From an uncultured Beijerinckiaceae bacterium (lineage in GTDB: Bacteria; Pseudomonadota; Alphaproteobacteria; Rhizobiales; Beijerinckiaceae): 7,508 nucleotides of DNA. The number at the start of each line of letters is the position of its first letter. Within the stretch, counting starts at the first letter, position 1. The stretch lies in assembly GCA_937873345.1 (NCBI GenBank), contig CALMRL010000613.1, positions 1-7,508 of the forward strand, read 5' to 3'. The translations under genes were made by a program, and so were the position numbers. The notes beneath the pieces were generated by a model, which was not told the origin of the DNA, ran no database searches, and was given only the letters and a program-made list of their open reading frames with translations. This document shows positions 1-7,072 of this stretch, one piece after another.

Positions 1-30
1 CCGCTAGGACCGGCACCGGCTGCCGAGCCC

Positions 31-36
31 AAGGGG
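31..36 (+). promoter_or_regulatory. Shine-Dalgarno-like site for the Kir channel GTG start
   Basis: AAGGGG lies six bases before the GTG at 43. This is the main reason for choosing that start, because the frame stays open to the left edge of the window. In G-rich DNA such a match can arise by chance. Confidence 0.45.
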
Positions 37-42
37 CCGGCG

Positions 43-993
43 GTGACGCCGATCACGCCGCCGGGCCGGCATGGCCCCTTCCGCCGCGGGCCGATCCGCC
101 TGTCGCTCGGCACCCAGGTGTTCATCAAGAAGGGCCTGCGCCCCTTCGATTTCCACGACCCCTATTACTTCGCCGTGTCGATCAGCTGGCGCCGCTTCGC
201 CCTGCTGTTCGTCAGCTGCGAGATGACGATCAACCTGTTCTTCGCCATCCTTTACTCGCTGCAGCCGGGCTCGGTGTCGAACCAGGCGTTCGTGCCGCTG
301 CTGTCGAACTTCTTCTTCTCGCTGGAAACGCTGGCCACCGTCGGCTACGGCGAGATGTACCCGGCAACGACCTACGCCCATGTCGTGTCGAGCATCGAGA
401 TCTTGGTCGGCGTGATCTTCACGGCGATCGTCACCGGCCTGCTCTTCGTGCGCTTCTCGCGGCCGCGCGCCAAGGTGCGCTACGCCGACCACCCCGTCGT
501 CACCCGCCATAACGGCCGGCCGACGCTGATGCTGCGCACCGGCAACGCCCGCAGCACGCTGCTCTACGACACGCATTTCACTTTGCACGCTCTGGTCCGC
601 AACGTGTCGGAGGAAGGCTTCCGCCACGTCGGCGTCGTCGACCTGCCGTTGCTGCGCGCCCACCTGCCGGTCTTCCCCGTGCTGCACATGGTGATGCACG
701 TGATTGACGAGGCGAGCCCGCTCTTCGGGCTGCATGCGGCGTCACCCGACATCGCCGAGCAGCGCTTCTTCCTGTCGCTGACCGCGCGCGACCCCGTGAT
801 CGGACAACAGGTCACGGACATGCACATCTTCGAGGGCGGGGAGATTCTGTTCGGCATGCGCTACGCCGATGCCGTCAATGCGATGGGCTCGAAAGTCATC
901 GCCGACTACGCCCTGCTCAGCAGCGTGGTCCCCGACGGCGGCGACGATTGGCCGGAAAGCCAAGCCGAAGAGCGCTTCCCCGACGAGGGCTGA
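43..993 (+). CDS. Inward-rectifier potassium channel, KirBac type
   Basis: Inner-membrane K+ channel with two membrane segments per subunit and a cytoplasmic immunoglobulin-like domain; the family works as tetramers. In the 316-residue product I see an amphipathic slide helix near residues 38-50, M1 at about 50-73, a pore helix at 87-98, the selectivity filter TVGYG at 99-103, M2 at about 112-138, and the linker RPRAKVRYADHPV at 140-152. The cytoplasmic domain follows, with the family signature HVIDEASPLFG at 219-229. Length and order match KirBac1.1 (about 333 residues). The start chosen is GTG at 43, preceded by AAGGGG six bases upstream. The frame is open to the window edge (reading PLGPAPAAEPKGPA), so a start further upstream cannot be excluded. 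The gene converges on the small minus-strand gene at 1051. No ligand or regulator can be deduced. Family call very secure; exact start moderately secure. Confidence 0.95.
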   Translation: MTPITPPGRHGPFRRGPIRLSLGTQVFIKKGLRPFDFHDPYYFAVSISWRRFALLFVSCEMTINLFFAILYSLQPGSVSNQAFVPLLSNFFFSLETLATVGYGEMYPATTYAHVVSSIEILVGVIFTAIVTGLLFVRFSRPRAKVRYADHPVVTRHNGRPTLMLRTGNARSTLLYDTHFTLHALVRNVSEEGFRHVGVVDLPLLRAHLPVFPVLHMVMHVIDEASPLFGLHAASPDIAEQRFFLSLTARDPVIGQQVTDMHIFEGGEILFGMRYADAVNAMGSKVIADYALLSSVVPDGGDDWPESQAEERFPDEG

Positions 994-1010
994 CGGTCAG
1001 CAGGAAGGAA

Positions 1011-1035
1011 AGCGGCGGGCCCATCACCCGCCGCT
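1011..1035. terminator. Bidirectional hairpin terminator between convergent genes
   Basis: AGCGGCGGG (1011-1019) and CCCGCCGCT (1027-1035) form a perfect 9-bp stem with a 7-base loop. It sits in the 57-base gap between the stops of the Kir channel gene and the small secreted-protein gene, where both transcripts need to end. On the minus strand the stem is followed by TTCCTTCC, a weak T-rich tail. On the plus strand the tail (CCGTCGTCGTTG) is poor. The hairpin is seen directly; termination is inferred from position. Confidence 0.65.
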
Positions 1036-1050
1036 CCGTCGTCGTTGCGA

Positions 1051-1290
1051 TCAGCCGTTGACCGTGCCAGCCTGCATGCGCTGCTGCTTGTTGTAGAGGT
1101 GACGGCGGTACATGCCGGCGGCGCAGCCGGCCATGAAGCCGCGGACGCCGTGGTGCAGGGCATGGCCGGCGACGGCGCCCGCCGCACCGTACTTCAGGCA
1201 ACCACCCGGCGCGGCCTGAGCCATCGGGGCCGCCAGTGTGAGGCCGGCGACGAGGGCGGCGGCAAGCGAAAGGGATGTCATCTTCTTCAT
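1051..1290 (-). CDS. Small secreted glycine-zipper-like protein (79 aa), function unknown
   Basis: The 79-residue product begins with a clear Sec signal peptide: MKK, a hydrophobic stretch LSLAAALVAGLTLA, then a likely signal peptidase I site after AQA (residue 26). The mature part of about 53 residues has two short Gly/Ala-rich segments. The first has G35, G38 and G42 following C31. The second carries G51-xxx-G55-xxx-G59 with C56. A basic tail rich in Arg, Lys and Gln follows (YRRHLYNKQQ). GxxxGxxxG spacing is typical of glycine-zipper envelope proteins, and short exported proteins of this general look occur in other Proteobacteria, but I cannot name a function. ATG at 1290 was chosen because it begins the signal peptide and has GGAG 11 bases upstream. 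Met4 is an alternative start. The open frame extends upstream to 1500, but that part has no signal peptide or recognisable content. Probably a single-gene unit. Confidence 0.8.
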   Translation of the reverse strand: MKKMTSLSLAAALVAGLTLAAPMAQAAPGGCLKYGAAGAVAGHALHHGVRGFMAGCAAGMYRRHLYNKQQRMQAGTVNG

Positions 1291-1316
1291 CGGACCGAGA
1301 TCTCCGCAGCGCCCAT

Positions 1317-1346
1317 TTACGCCGCCGCAGCGAGAACGCGGGTCAA
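1317..1346 (-). promoter_or_regulatory. Possible promoter of the small secreted-protein gene
   Basis: On the minus strand TTGACC (1341-1346) is a good -35 hexamer. The best -10 match 18 bases downstream, GCGTAA (1317-1322), is poor. It lies about 27 bases before the ATG. The 206-base gap 1291-1496 holds no other recognisable feature besides the hairpin after the tadG-like gene. Speculative. Confidence 0.25.
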
Positions 1347-1480
1347 GGAAGCGAGTTCGCCCGATTGGTGGACCGTCTCGGCGTAAGACCCCACCCGTGC
1401 CGCGGTGAGGATCGGCTCCCGCTTCTTCGAACACCCATCGCGATCCGCACGAAGGTGACCGCCCGTCGAGAGTTTCCGCT

Positions 1481-1496
1481 CGAACGAGGTCGTTCG
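1481..1496 (-). terminator. Palindrome immediately after the TadG-like gene
   Basis: CGAACGA (1481-1487), GG, TCGTTCG (1490-1496) is a perfect inverted repeat that starts on the base next to the TGA stop of the TadG-like gene. It would fold into a 6-bp stem with a 4-base loop. On the minus strand it is followed by AGCGGAAACTC, which has no U-tract, so an intrinsic terminator is unlikely to be strong. It could instead protect the 3' end of the transcript or bind a protein. Confidence 0.35.
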
Positions 1497-2885
1497 TCAA
1501 TGCGTGAGGCGCGCGCTCTGCACCGCCTGCACGAACATCGTGTTCATCGCATTGGTGATGTCGGTCGGCGACGAGGCCGTGAAGAAGAAGCCCGGCGAGG
1601 CGCAGGATTGCAGGGTCGCGGGCACCTGAGGGATGATGTTGTTGACCTTGTCGTCCTCGTCGCCGGCGAAGCTCGGATTGGGATTGGCGATGGGCACGTA
1701 GGGAATGTAGAGCACGGCCACCTTGAAGTTGTTAGACTTGGCGAGCGTGCAGAAGTGTGTTGTCGGTAACTGCGGTTGCGATCCGTTGAAGTTGGATGAA
1801 GAGTAGACCTGGTTGTTGTCGACGCCGTCGCTGATCAGGAACAGGAACGGCTGCGGCGCTGCCGCCGTCAGGCCGTTTCCGAACGGCTTGATGTAGTTCG
1901 GCATGTCGCTGGTCAAGTTCTCGAAGTGCGTGCCACCGCTACCGATCTGCGTCCCATTGGAGGCGGTGGGTGCGCCGCTGCTCCAGCCTTGGTCGAGGTA
2001 GGTGTTGCCCAGGCTGCTGGCGACGTTCTGCACGTTGGTGAAGTCCGCGCTGAGCGGAGCCGCGTCGATGGCGTGCACGATGAAGGGGTAGAGGCCGATG
2101 CGGTACTCGTTGGCGATGCCGTTAAACTTCTCCTGCTGCATCGCCACTTTCACCATCGAGTTGATCGCAAGCCCGACCGTGTCGACGCGCAGCGCGATGT
2201 TGTTGCTGGGACTCTCCGCGAGGCTGTACCCCTGGTTGCCCTGGTAGTGGCAGGCGAAGACGCAGCCGGTGGGATACTGGCTCCGGCTGTCGGGATTGAT
2301 CTGCGCGAGGGCGTTCTGACCGCTCGTCGTCGTCGGGATGCCCATCGACCCCGACACGTCGACCGCGACGTAGAAGTCGAGATAGAGGCCGATGGTGACG
2401 CTGGAGGTTGCCGTCCCCTGCAGCGGAAACGAGCCGGTGCCGAACATGCGGCCGAAGCTGGTCGGCATCGTCGTGGCGTAGCTCACGGTCGCGGTATAGG
2501 TCGTTCCCAAAGGGACGGGGAAGGATATCTGCGGCGTGACCTGCTCGGTATTGGCCGACGACCCCGCATCGACGGCGAAGACCTTCTGGGCCTGCGCGAT
2601 CCCCGCGTTGACGGCCTGGATCGACACGTTGCCGTTCCCGGAATTTGCGACGATGTAGGCCTTGGCCGTCGTCACGGCAGCGACAGCGGCTGCATCGGCG
2701 GCGTCATTCAGGCGTTTGTCGTAGGATTGCTGCTGAAACCAGTCGATGCCCAACCCCACGGTCCCAATCACCGGCACCAAAGCAAAGGCATAGGTGATGG
2801 TGACGTTGCCACCCCTCTCGCGCGGCCAGCGCACGAGGTGCCGACGCAGGCCGGCCGCGGCGGCGATAATCGAGCGGGTGAGCAT
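1497..2885 (-). CDS. TadG-like pilus-assembly protein with von Willebrand A domain
   Basis: Last gene of the Tad-like cassette, product 462 aa. After a basic start, residues 22-50 form the Tad N-terminal membrane anchor (RERGGNVTITYAFALVPV, then GLGIDW), followed by the Ala/Asp-rich DAADAAAVAA at 61-70 typical of TadG. The von Willebrand A domain runs from about 167 to the C terminus. Its MIDAS metal site is intact: D176-x-S178-x-S180 (DVSGSMG), a probable Thr at 319 (GGTHF), and D353 in ISDGVDN. A C-x3-C-H motif at 208-213 (CVFACH) recurs in TadG vWA proteins, and the end (QSARLTH) is also TadG-like. TadG proteins are envelope-anchored and linked to surface adhesion with Flp pili. Only four bases separate it from the gene before it. 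The start at 2885 is preferred over ATG at 2891 because GAGG sits eight bases upstream of the former but only two from the latter. Confidence 0.88.
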   Translation of the reverse strand: MLTRSIIAAAAGLRRHLVRWPRERGGNVTITYAFALVPVIGTVGLGIDWFQQQSYDKRLNDAADAAAVAAVTTAKAYIVANSGNGNVSIQAVNAGIAQAQKVFAVDAGSSANTEQVTPQISFPVPLGTTYTATVSYATTMPTSFGRMFGTGSFPLQGTATSSVTIGLYLDFYVAVDVSGSMGIPTTTSGQNALAQINPDSRSQYPTGCVFACHYQGNQGYSLAESPSNNIALRVDTVGLAINSMVKVAMQQEKFNGIANEYRIGLYPFIVHAIDAAPLSADFTNVQNVASSLGNTYLDQGWSSGAPTASNGTQIGSGGTHFENLTSDMPNYIKPFGNGLTAAAPQPFLFLISDGVDNNQVYSSSNFNGSQPQLPTTHFCTLAKSNNFKVAVLYIPYVPIANPNPSFAGDEDDKVNNIIPQVPATLQSCASPGFFFTASSPTDITNAMNTMFVQAVQSARLTH

Positions 2886-2893
2886 AAGCATGA

Positions 2894-2898
2894 CCTCA
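2894..2898 (-). promoter_or_regulatory. Ribosome binding site of the TadG-like gene, overlapping the preceding stop
   Basis: Minus-strand TGAGG includes the TGA stop of the preceding TadE-like gene (2896-2898). Spacing is eight bases to ATG 2885 and two bases to ATG 2891, which supports the shorter protein. The arrangement implies translational coupling. Confidence 0.6.
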
Positions 2899-3558
2899 GG
2901 GACACACGGTTGTCGTTCCGGGATCGCCACCGACCGTTGTATAGTTGACGGTCGTTACGTATCTCGGCGTCGTATAGTACGATCTCTTGATCGTCATGTT
3001 GTGGAACAACGCGCCGGAAAGGAATGATCTGTAAGTGTAGGCGATATCCACCACCAGGAGGGACGTCGGTCCGAAGGTGTCGGCGGGCAGGGTCGAAGAC
3101 GATGGCAAGGCGCTGTCGCTGGCCGAGGTCATCGCTACGGTGCACGATCGCTTGTTCGAGCCGCTGGTCCAGAGCAGCTTGGGAACGTAGGTGCAATTGG
3201 TGGTGCATCCCGACGGAGTCGCCGTAAAGGTGATGCTCGACAGCGTGATCTGCAGGTCGTTGGACCATGCCATCTGCTGCTGCGCCGCATCGGCAAGCAC
3301 CTGCGGATAGATGACCATCGCCGAGTCGTGGTAGAATTGGAGATCGATGTAGGTGACGGTCCCCGCGTCATTGACCGACAGCATCTGGCCGATCGTGTCC
3401 GCAACATCCGACAACCGGCCGGTCGCCATAGCGTAGCGGGTCAGGTCGACGCTCCCGAGGAAGAGCAGGCACATGACCGGGGCCCATATCGCGAACTCGA
3501 TCGCCGACACGGCGCGTTGATCTCGCAGGAAGGCGGGCAGGGCGGCGCGGGTCAGCAA
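2896..3558 (-). CDS. TadE-like pseudopilin, second of the cassette (probable TTG start)
   Basis: The product of about 220 aa has the TadE signature close to its N terminus: a basic lead (LRDQR), then AVSAIEFAIWAP with Glu21-Phe22, and a hydrophobic segment to about residue 46. The remainder is predicted to be exported, is rich in Ser, Thr and Tyr, and has cysteines at 118, 122, 139 and 219. TadE proteins are pseudopilins processed by a prepilin peptidase and needed for Flp pilus assembly. The same frame stays open to 3855, but that part lies antiparallel in phase to the upstream TadE gene and reads as Arg/Gln-rich shadow. No ATG or obvious GTG lies near the signature. The best start is TTG at 3558, with GGGG eight bases upstream, giving an overlap of seven bases with the preceding gene. 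Family call firm, start uncertain. Confidence 0.82.
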   Translation of the reverse strand: MLTRAALPAFLRDQRAVSAIEFAIWAPVMCLLFLGSVDLTRYAMATGRLSDVADTIGQMLSVNDAGTVTYIDLQFYHDSAMVIYPQVLADAAQQQMAWSNDLQITLSSITFTATPSGCTTNCTYVPKLLWTSGSNKRSCTVAMTSASDSALPSSSTLPADTFGPTSLLVVDIAYTYRSFLSGALFHNMTIKRSYYTTPRYVTTVNYTTVGGDPGTTTVCP

Positions 3559-4232
3559 CTCGGCGACCCCGTCTGGAACGGCTCGTTGCGGAAGGCGGCC
3601 GTGGATTGAAGGATGAAGCTCGGAGCGCCGTTGAAGGACGTCGCATACACTCGCCAGATCGGGCTGAAGACCGGCATCGCGTAGAGCACCTGCGCGAAGA
3701 CGTAGCTGCCTGGAGCTCCGATGCAGTAGGACGTCTTGCTGTTGTCGAGCGCGGGACGGATCAGGGTCGTCTGGGTGTTGTTGACGAACTGGTAGAAGCC
3801 GTTGGGATAGACGTCCTCGCTCACGGTCTGGATGTTGCTGACCATGTTGCCGCACGACAGGTTCACCGCGGCGAGCGCGGGGCAGATCATGTTCGATCGA
3901 AACTGCGCCGCCGTGAGCCCCTGATTGCTCGCGTTTCCCGTGAGGATCTGGCGGGCGGCCTTGCTGGTCGCGTGCTCGAGGCCGGCGGAGGTGTAGAAGT
4001 AGAGTCCGGCCTGCATCGCCTCCGTCAGCAGTTCGAGGCTGACGAGGGCGATCAAGCCGAACTCCACGGCGGCCGACGCCTCCCGGGCGGTGGCGAAGGC
4101 ACGGGGCAGTGCGGCATAACGCTGGGCGATCAGGCGAAGGCGCGACAAGGTGCCGGTGCTTGCCGTCTGGTCGAAAGCCGCCGGACGCGAGATCGCGCGG
4201 TTCCTGCGAGGATTGGGAGTGAACTGGAGCAT
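3552..4232 (-). CDS. TadE-like pseudopilin, first gene of the cassette
   Basis: The 226-residue product has a basic N-terminal region of about 50 residues, then the TadE motif REASAAVEFGLIALVSLELL at 50-69 with Glu57-Phe58, a single membrane segment to about residue 81, and an exported remainder. The remainder has cysteines at 117, 127, 170 and 226; the protein ends in Cys. TadE-like proteins are minor pseudopilins of the tight-adherence pilus, anchored in the inner membrane with the C-terminal part outside it. The 50-residue leader before the motif is longer than in the second TadE-like gene. ATG 4232 is supported by AGGG five bases upstream. It heads a three-gene run with overlapping or nearly touching ends, so the three are probably co-transcribed. 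The residue five before Glu57 is Ala rather than the Gly usual for prepilin-peptidase sites. Confidence 0.85.
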   Translation of the reverse strand: MLQFTPNPRRNRAISRPAAFDQTASTGTLSRLRLIAQRYAALPRAFATAREASAAVEFGLIALVSLELLTEAMQAGLYFYTSAGLEHATSKAARQILTGNASNQGLTAAQFRSNMICPALAAVNLSCGNMVSNIQTVSEDVYPNGFYQFVNNTQTTLIRPALDNSKTSYCIGAPGSYVFAQVLYAMPVFSPIWRVYATSFNGAPSFILQSTAAFRNEPFQTGSPSC

Positions 4233-4318
4233 CGTCGCCCTGCTCGGCTACTGCCAGGCAGGTATGCGGCGATGGGACCTAACGTTTCGTCAAGCTGGTG
4301 CGGCGTTATCGTGATCAG

Positions 4319-4334
4319 CCGCAGTGCGCTGCGG
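4319..4334. repeat. Short perfect inverted repeat in the clpB-tadE gap
   Basis: CCGCAG (4319-4324) and CTGCGG (4329-4334) flank a 4-base loop TGCG. No T-rich run follows on either strand. The 212-base gap 4233-4444 holds no gene that I can see; it must carry the end of the clpB transcript and possibly a promoter for the Tad-like cassette. Confidence 0.35.
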
Positions 4335-4363
4335 ATATGATGACTCGTTTACTTGAACGGCGC

Positions 4364-4392
4364 CGGCGAGTCTCGGTTCGCGAGGCTCGCCG
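4364..4392 (-). terminator. Candidate terminator hairpin after clpB
   Basis: The sequence forms an imperfect stem: C4364 plus GGCGAG (4365-4370), one mismatch, CTCG (4372-4375), a 5-base loop, CGAG (4381-4384), one mismatch base, CTCGCC (4386-4391), and G4392. It lies about 50 bases past the clpB stop. The minus-strand tail GGCGCCGTTCAAG lacks a real U-tract, so if it terminates, it does so weakly. Confidence 0.4.
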
Positions 4393-4444
4393 CCGTCACG
4401 GTCATGATACGCTCGGCGGCTCGAAAGCCCCTCGATCAACGCCT

Positions 4445-7072
4445 CTAATGCAAGGCACGTGATCCCGGCTCCCTTGAAGCGTCAGGGAACGGAGCCGCCA
4501 GCCCATCGACGACCAGCCCGTCCGGCCCAGCCCCGATCGACACGTCCGTGCCGTCGAGCACATCGCCGGCCAGGATCTTCTCGGCCAGCGGGTCCTGCAC
4601 CGCCTTCTGGATCACCCGCTTCAGCGGCCGCGCCCCATAAGCCTCGTCGTAGCCCTTCTCGGCGAGCCAGGAGCGTGCCGCGGATGAAAGGTCGAGCGTG
4701 ATCTTGCGCTCGTCGAGCAACCGCGCGAGCCGGGCGAGCTGGATGTCGACGATGGCGCCCATGTCCTCGCGCCTGAGCCGATGGAACAGGATGATCTCGT
4801 CGACGCGATTCAGGAACTCCGGCCGGAAGTGCATCCGCACCGCCCCCATCACCTCCTCGCGCACGGCATTCGAGTCCTGGCCCGGCGCCTGCGCCACCAG
4901 CGTCTCGGCGCCGAGGTTCGACGTCATCACGATGAGGACGTTGCGGAAATCCACCGTGCGGCCCTGGCCGTCCGTGAGCCGGCCTTCATCGAGAACCTGA
5001 AGGAGCACGTTGAAGACGTCCGGATGAGCCTTCTCGATCTCGTCGAACAAGAGCACCTGGTAAGGGCGCCGCCGTACGGCTTCGGTCAGCGCCCCGCCCT
5101 CGTCGTAGCCGACGTAGCCCGGCGGCGCGCCGATCAGGCGGGAGACCGAGTGCTTCTCCATGTATTCCGACATGTCGATGCGCACGAGCGCCGTCTCGTC
5201 GTCGAACAGGAAGCTGGCCAGCGCCTTGGTCAGCTCGGTCTTGCCGACGCCGGTGGGGCCTAAGAACATGAACGAGCCGATCGGCCGGTTGGGGTCCTGC
5301 AGGCCGGCCCTTGCGCGGCGCACGGCGGTCGCGACGGCGTGCACGGCCTCGGGCTGGCCGACGACGCGCTCGCCGATCACATCCTCCATGCGCAGCAGCT
5401 TGTCGCGCTCGCCCTCCAGCATCTTGTCGACGGGCACGCCTGTCCAGCGCGAGACGACGCCGGCGACCATGTCCGGCGTCACGGCCTCGGCGACGAGCAC
5501 GTCGCCGCTCTTGCCCTCGACATCGGCGAGCTGCTTCTCCAGCTCGGGGATGACGCCGTAGGTCAACTCGCCGGCGCGCTGGTACTCGCCGCGGCGCTGC
5601 GCCCTGGCGAGATCGTTGCGCGCTTCGTCGAGCTGCTCCTTGAGCTTCTGCGCATCGCCGAGCTTGTTCTTCTCAGATTGCCAGCGCTGCGTCAGGGCGG
5701 CGGAGCGCTCCTCCAGGTTGCCGAGCTCGCCGTCGAGCTTCGCGAGGCGGTCGCGCGAGGCGGCGTCGGTCTCCTTTTTCAGCGCTTCCTGCTCGATGCG
5801 CAGCTGCAGGATGCGACGGTCGAGTTCGTCCAGCGCCTCGGGCTTCGAGTCGACCTGCATGCGCAGGCGTGATGCCGCTTCGTCGACGAGGTCGATCGCC
5901 TTGTCGGGGAGGAAGCGGTCGGCGATGTAGCGGTTGGAGAGGGTCGCGGCGGCGACGATCGCGGCATCGGTGATGCGCACGCCATGGTGCACCTCGTACT
6001 TCTCCTTGAGGCCCCGCAGGATCGAGATGGTGTCGGAGACCGTCGGCTCGGAAACGAATACCGGCTGGAAGCGTCGCGCCAGCGCCGCATCCTTCTCGAC
6101 GTGCTTGCGGTACTCGTCCAGCGTGGTGGCGCCGATGCAGTGCAACTCGCCGCGCGCCAACGCCGGCTTCAGCAGGTTGGAGGCATCCATCGCCCCATCC
6201 GCCTTGCCGGCGCCGACGAGGGTGTGCATCTCGTCGACGAACAGGACGATGCCGCCCGCCGCCGCCGTCACCTCGGAGAGCACGCCCTTCAGCCGCTCCT
6301 CGAACTCGCCGCGGTACTTCGCACCGGCGATCAGCGATCCCATGTCGAGCGCCAGAAGCCGCTTCTCCTTGAGGCTTTCCGGCACGTCGCCGTTGACGAT
6401 GCGCAGAGCCAAACCTTCGGCGATCGCCGTCTTGCCGACGCCGGGCTCGCCGATCAGCACGGGGTTGTTCTTGGTGCGCCGCGACAGCACCTGAACCGTG
6501 CGGCGAATTTCCTCGTCGCGCCCGATCACCGGGTCGAGCCTGCCCTTGCGCGCTGCATCGGTGAGGTCGCGGCTGTACTTCTTCAGGGCGTCGTAGGCAT
6601 TCTCGGCCGAGGCGTTGTCGGCGGTGCGGCCCTTGCGCAGGTCCTCGATCGCGGCGTTCAGCGTCTGCGGCGTCACGCCGGCATTGGCCAGGATGCGGCC
6701 GGCTTCGACCTGCTTGTCCATCGCGAGGGCGAGCAGCGTCCGCTCGACGGTGACGTAGCTGTCACCCGATTTCTGTGCGATCTGCTCGGACTGATCGAGG
6801 ACGCGGGCGGTAGCTGGTGCGAGATAGACGTTGCCGGCGCCGGGTCCCTTCACCTTCGGCAGCTTGCCCAGGCTGAGTTCGACGGCCTGCAGCGCCTCGC
6901 GCGAGCGGCCGCCGGCCTTGTCGATCAATCCGCCGGCCAAGCCCTCGGGATCGTCGAGCAGCACCTTGAGCAGGTGTTCCGGCGTGAACTGCTGGTTGTT
7001 CTCGCGCATCGCGAGAGTCTGCGCGCTCTGGATGAAGCCCTTGGCGCGCTCGGTATACTTGTCGATGTTCAT
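4445..7072 (-). CDS. clpB: ATP-dependent chaperone and disaggregase ClpB
   Basis: Hexameric cytoplasmic AAA+ machine that, with DnaK, pulls polypeptides out of aggregates after heat or other stress. The 875-residue product is full length (E. coli ClpB 857). Order: Clp N domain about 1-145; NBD1 with Walker A GEPGVGKT at 208-215, pore loop Tyr253 (KYRG), Walker B FVDEMHT at 278-284, and Arg finger pair 333-334; a coiled-coil M domain about 410-525, which separates ClpB from ClpA and ClpC; NBD2 with Walker A GPTGVGKT at 605-612, pore loop GYVG at 652-655, Walker B LLFDEIEKAH at 674-683, Arg finger R756 (LNRVDE), and sensor-2 GARPLKR at 813-819. All catalytic residues are present. The tail after about 845 is a short lineage-specific extension. 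ATG 7072 has AAGGA six bases upstream. I found no clear heat-shock promoter; see the gap upstream. Confidence 0.98.
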   Translation of the reverse strand: MNIDKYTERAKGFIQSAQTLAMRENNQQFTPEHLLKVLLDDPEGLAGGLIDKAGGRSREALQAVELSLGKLPKVKGPGAGNVYLAPATARVLDQSEQIAQKSGDSYVTVERTLLALAMDKQVEAGRILANAGVTPQTLNAAIEDLRKGRTADNASAENAYDALKKYSRDLTDAARKGRLDPVIGRDEEIRRTVQVLSRRTKNNPVLIGEPGVGKTAIAEGLALRIVNGDVPESLKEKRLLALDMGSLIAGAKYRGEFEERLKGVLSEVTAAAGGIVLFVDEMHTLVGAGKADGAMDASNLLKPALARGELHCIGATTLDEYRKHVEKDAALARRFQPVFVSEPTVSDTISILRGLKEKYEVHHGVRITDAAIVAAATLSNRYIADRFLPDKAIDLVDEAASRLRMQVDSKPEALDELDRRILQLRIEQEALKKETDAASRDRLAKLDGELGNLEERSAALTQRWQSEKNKLGDAQKLKEQLDEARNDLARAQRRGEYQRAGELTYGVIPELEKQLADVEGKSGDVLVAEAVTPDMVAGVVSRWTGVPVDKMLEGERDKLLRMEDVIGERVVGQPEAVHAVATAVRRARAGLQDPNRPIGSFMFLGPTGVGKTELTKALASFLFDDETALVRIDMSEYMEKHSVSRLIGAPPGYVGYDEGGALTEAVRRRPYQVLLFDEIEKAHPDVFNVLLQVLDEGRLTDGQGRTVDFRNVLIVMTSNLGAETLVAQAPGQDSNAVREEVMGAVRMHFRPEFLNRVDEIILFHRLRREDMGAIVDIQLARLARLLDERKITLDLSSAARSWLAEKGYDEAYGARPLKRVIQKAVQDPLAEKILAGDVLDGTDVSIGAGPDGLVVDGLAAPFPDASREPGSRALH

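Noticed and set aside
4..735. Minus-strand open frame (243 codons) opposite the Kir channel gene
   Set aside because: His/Arg/Gln/Asp-rich mirror of the channel gene, with no domain.
1291..1500. N-terminal extension of the small secreted protein up to 1500 (149 residues in total)
   Set aside because: The extension would bury the signal peptide in mid-protein and is Arg/Gly/Pro-rich without recognisable content.
1926..2948. Plus-strand open frame (340 codons) opposite the TadG-like gene
   Set aside because: Arg/Gly/Asp/His-rich, no recognisable domain or signal, and fully antisense to the vWA gene.
4265..4294. Promoter for the Tad-like cassette: minus-strand CTTGACG (4288-4294)
   Set aside because: The -35 match is good, but the hexamer 17 bases downstream is GCCGCA and other spacings are no better. 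CCCATC nearby is too close for a heat-shock promoter.
3606..4340. Plus-strand open frame (244 codons) opposite the first TadE-like gene
   Set aside because: Antisense shadow with no domain; the minus strand carries the TadE motif, a membrane segment and a good ribosome binding site.
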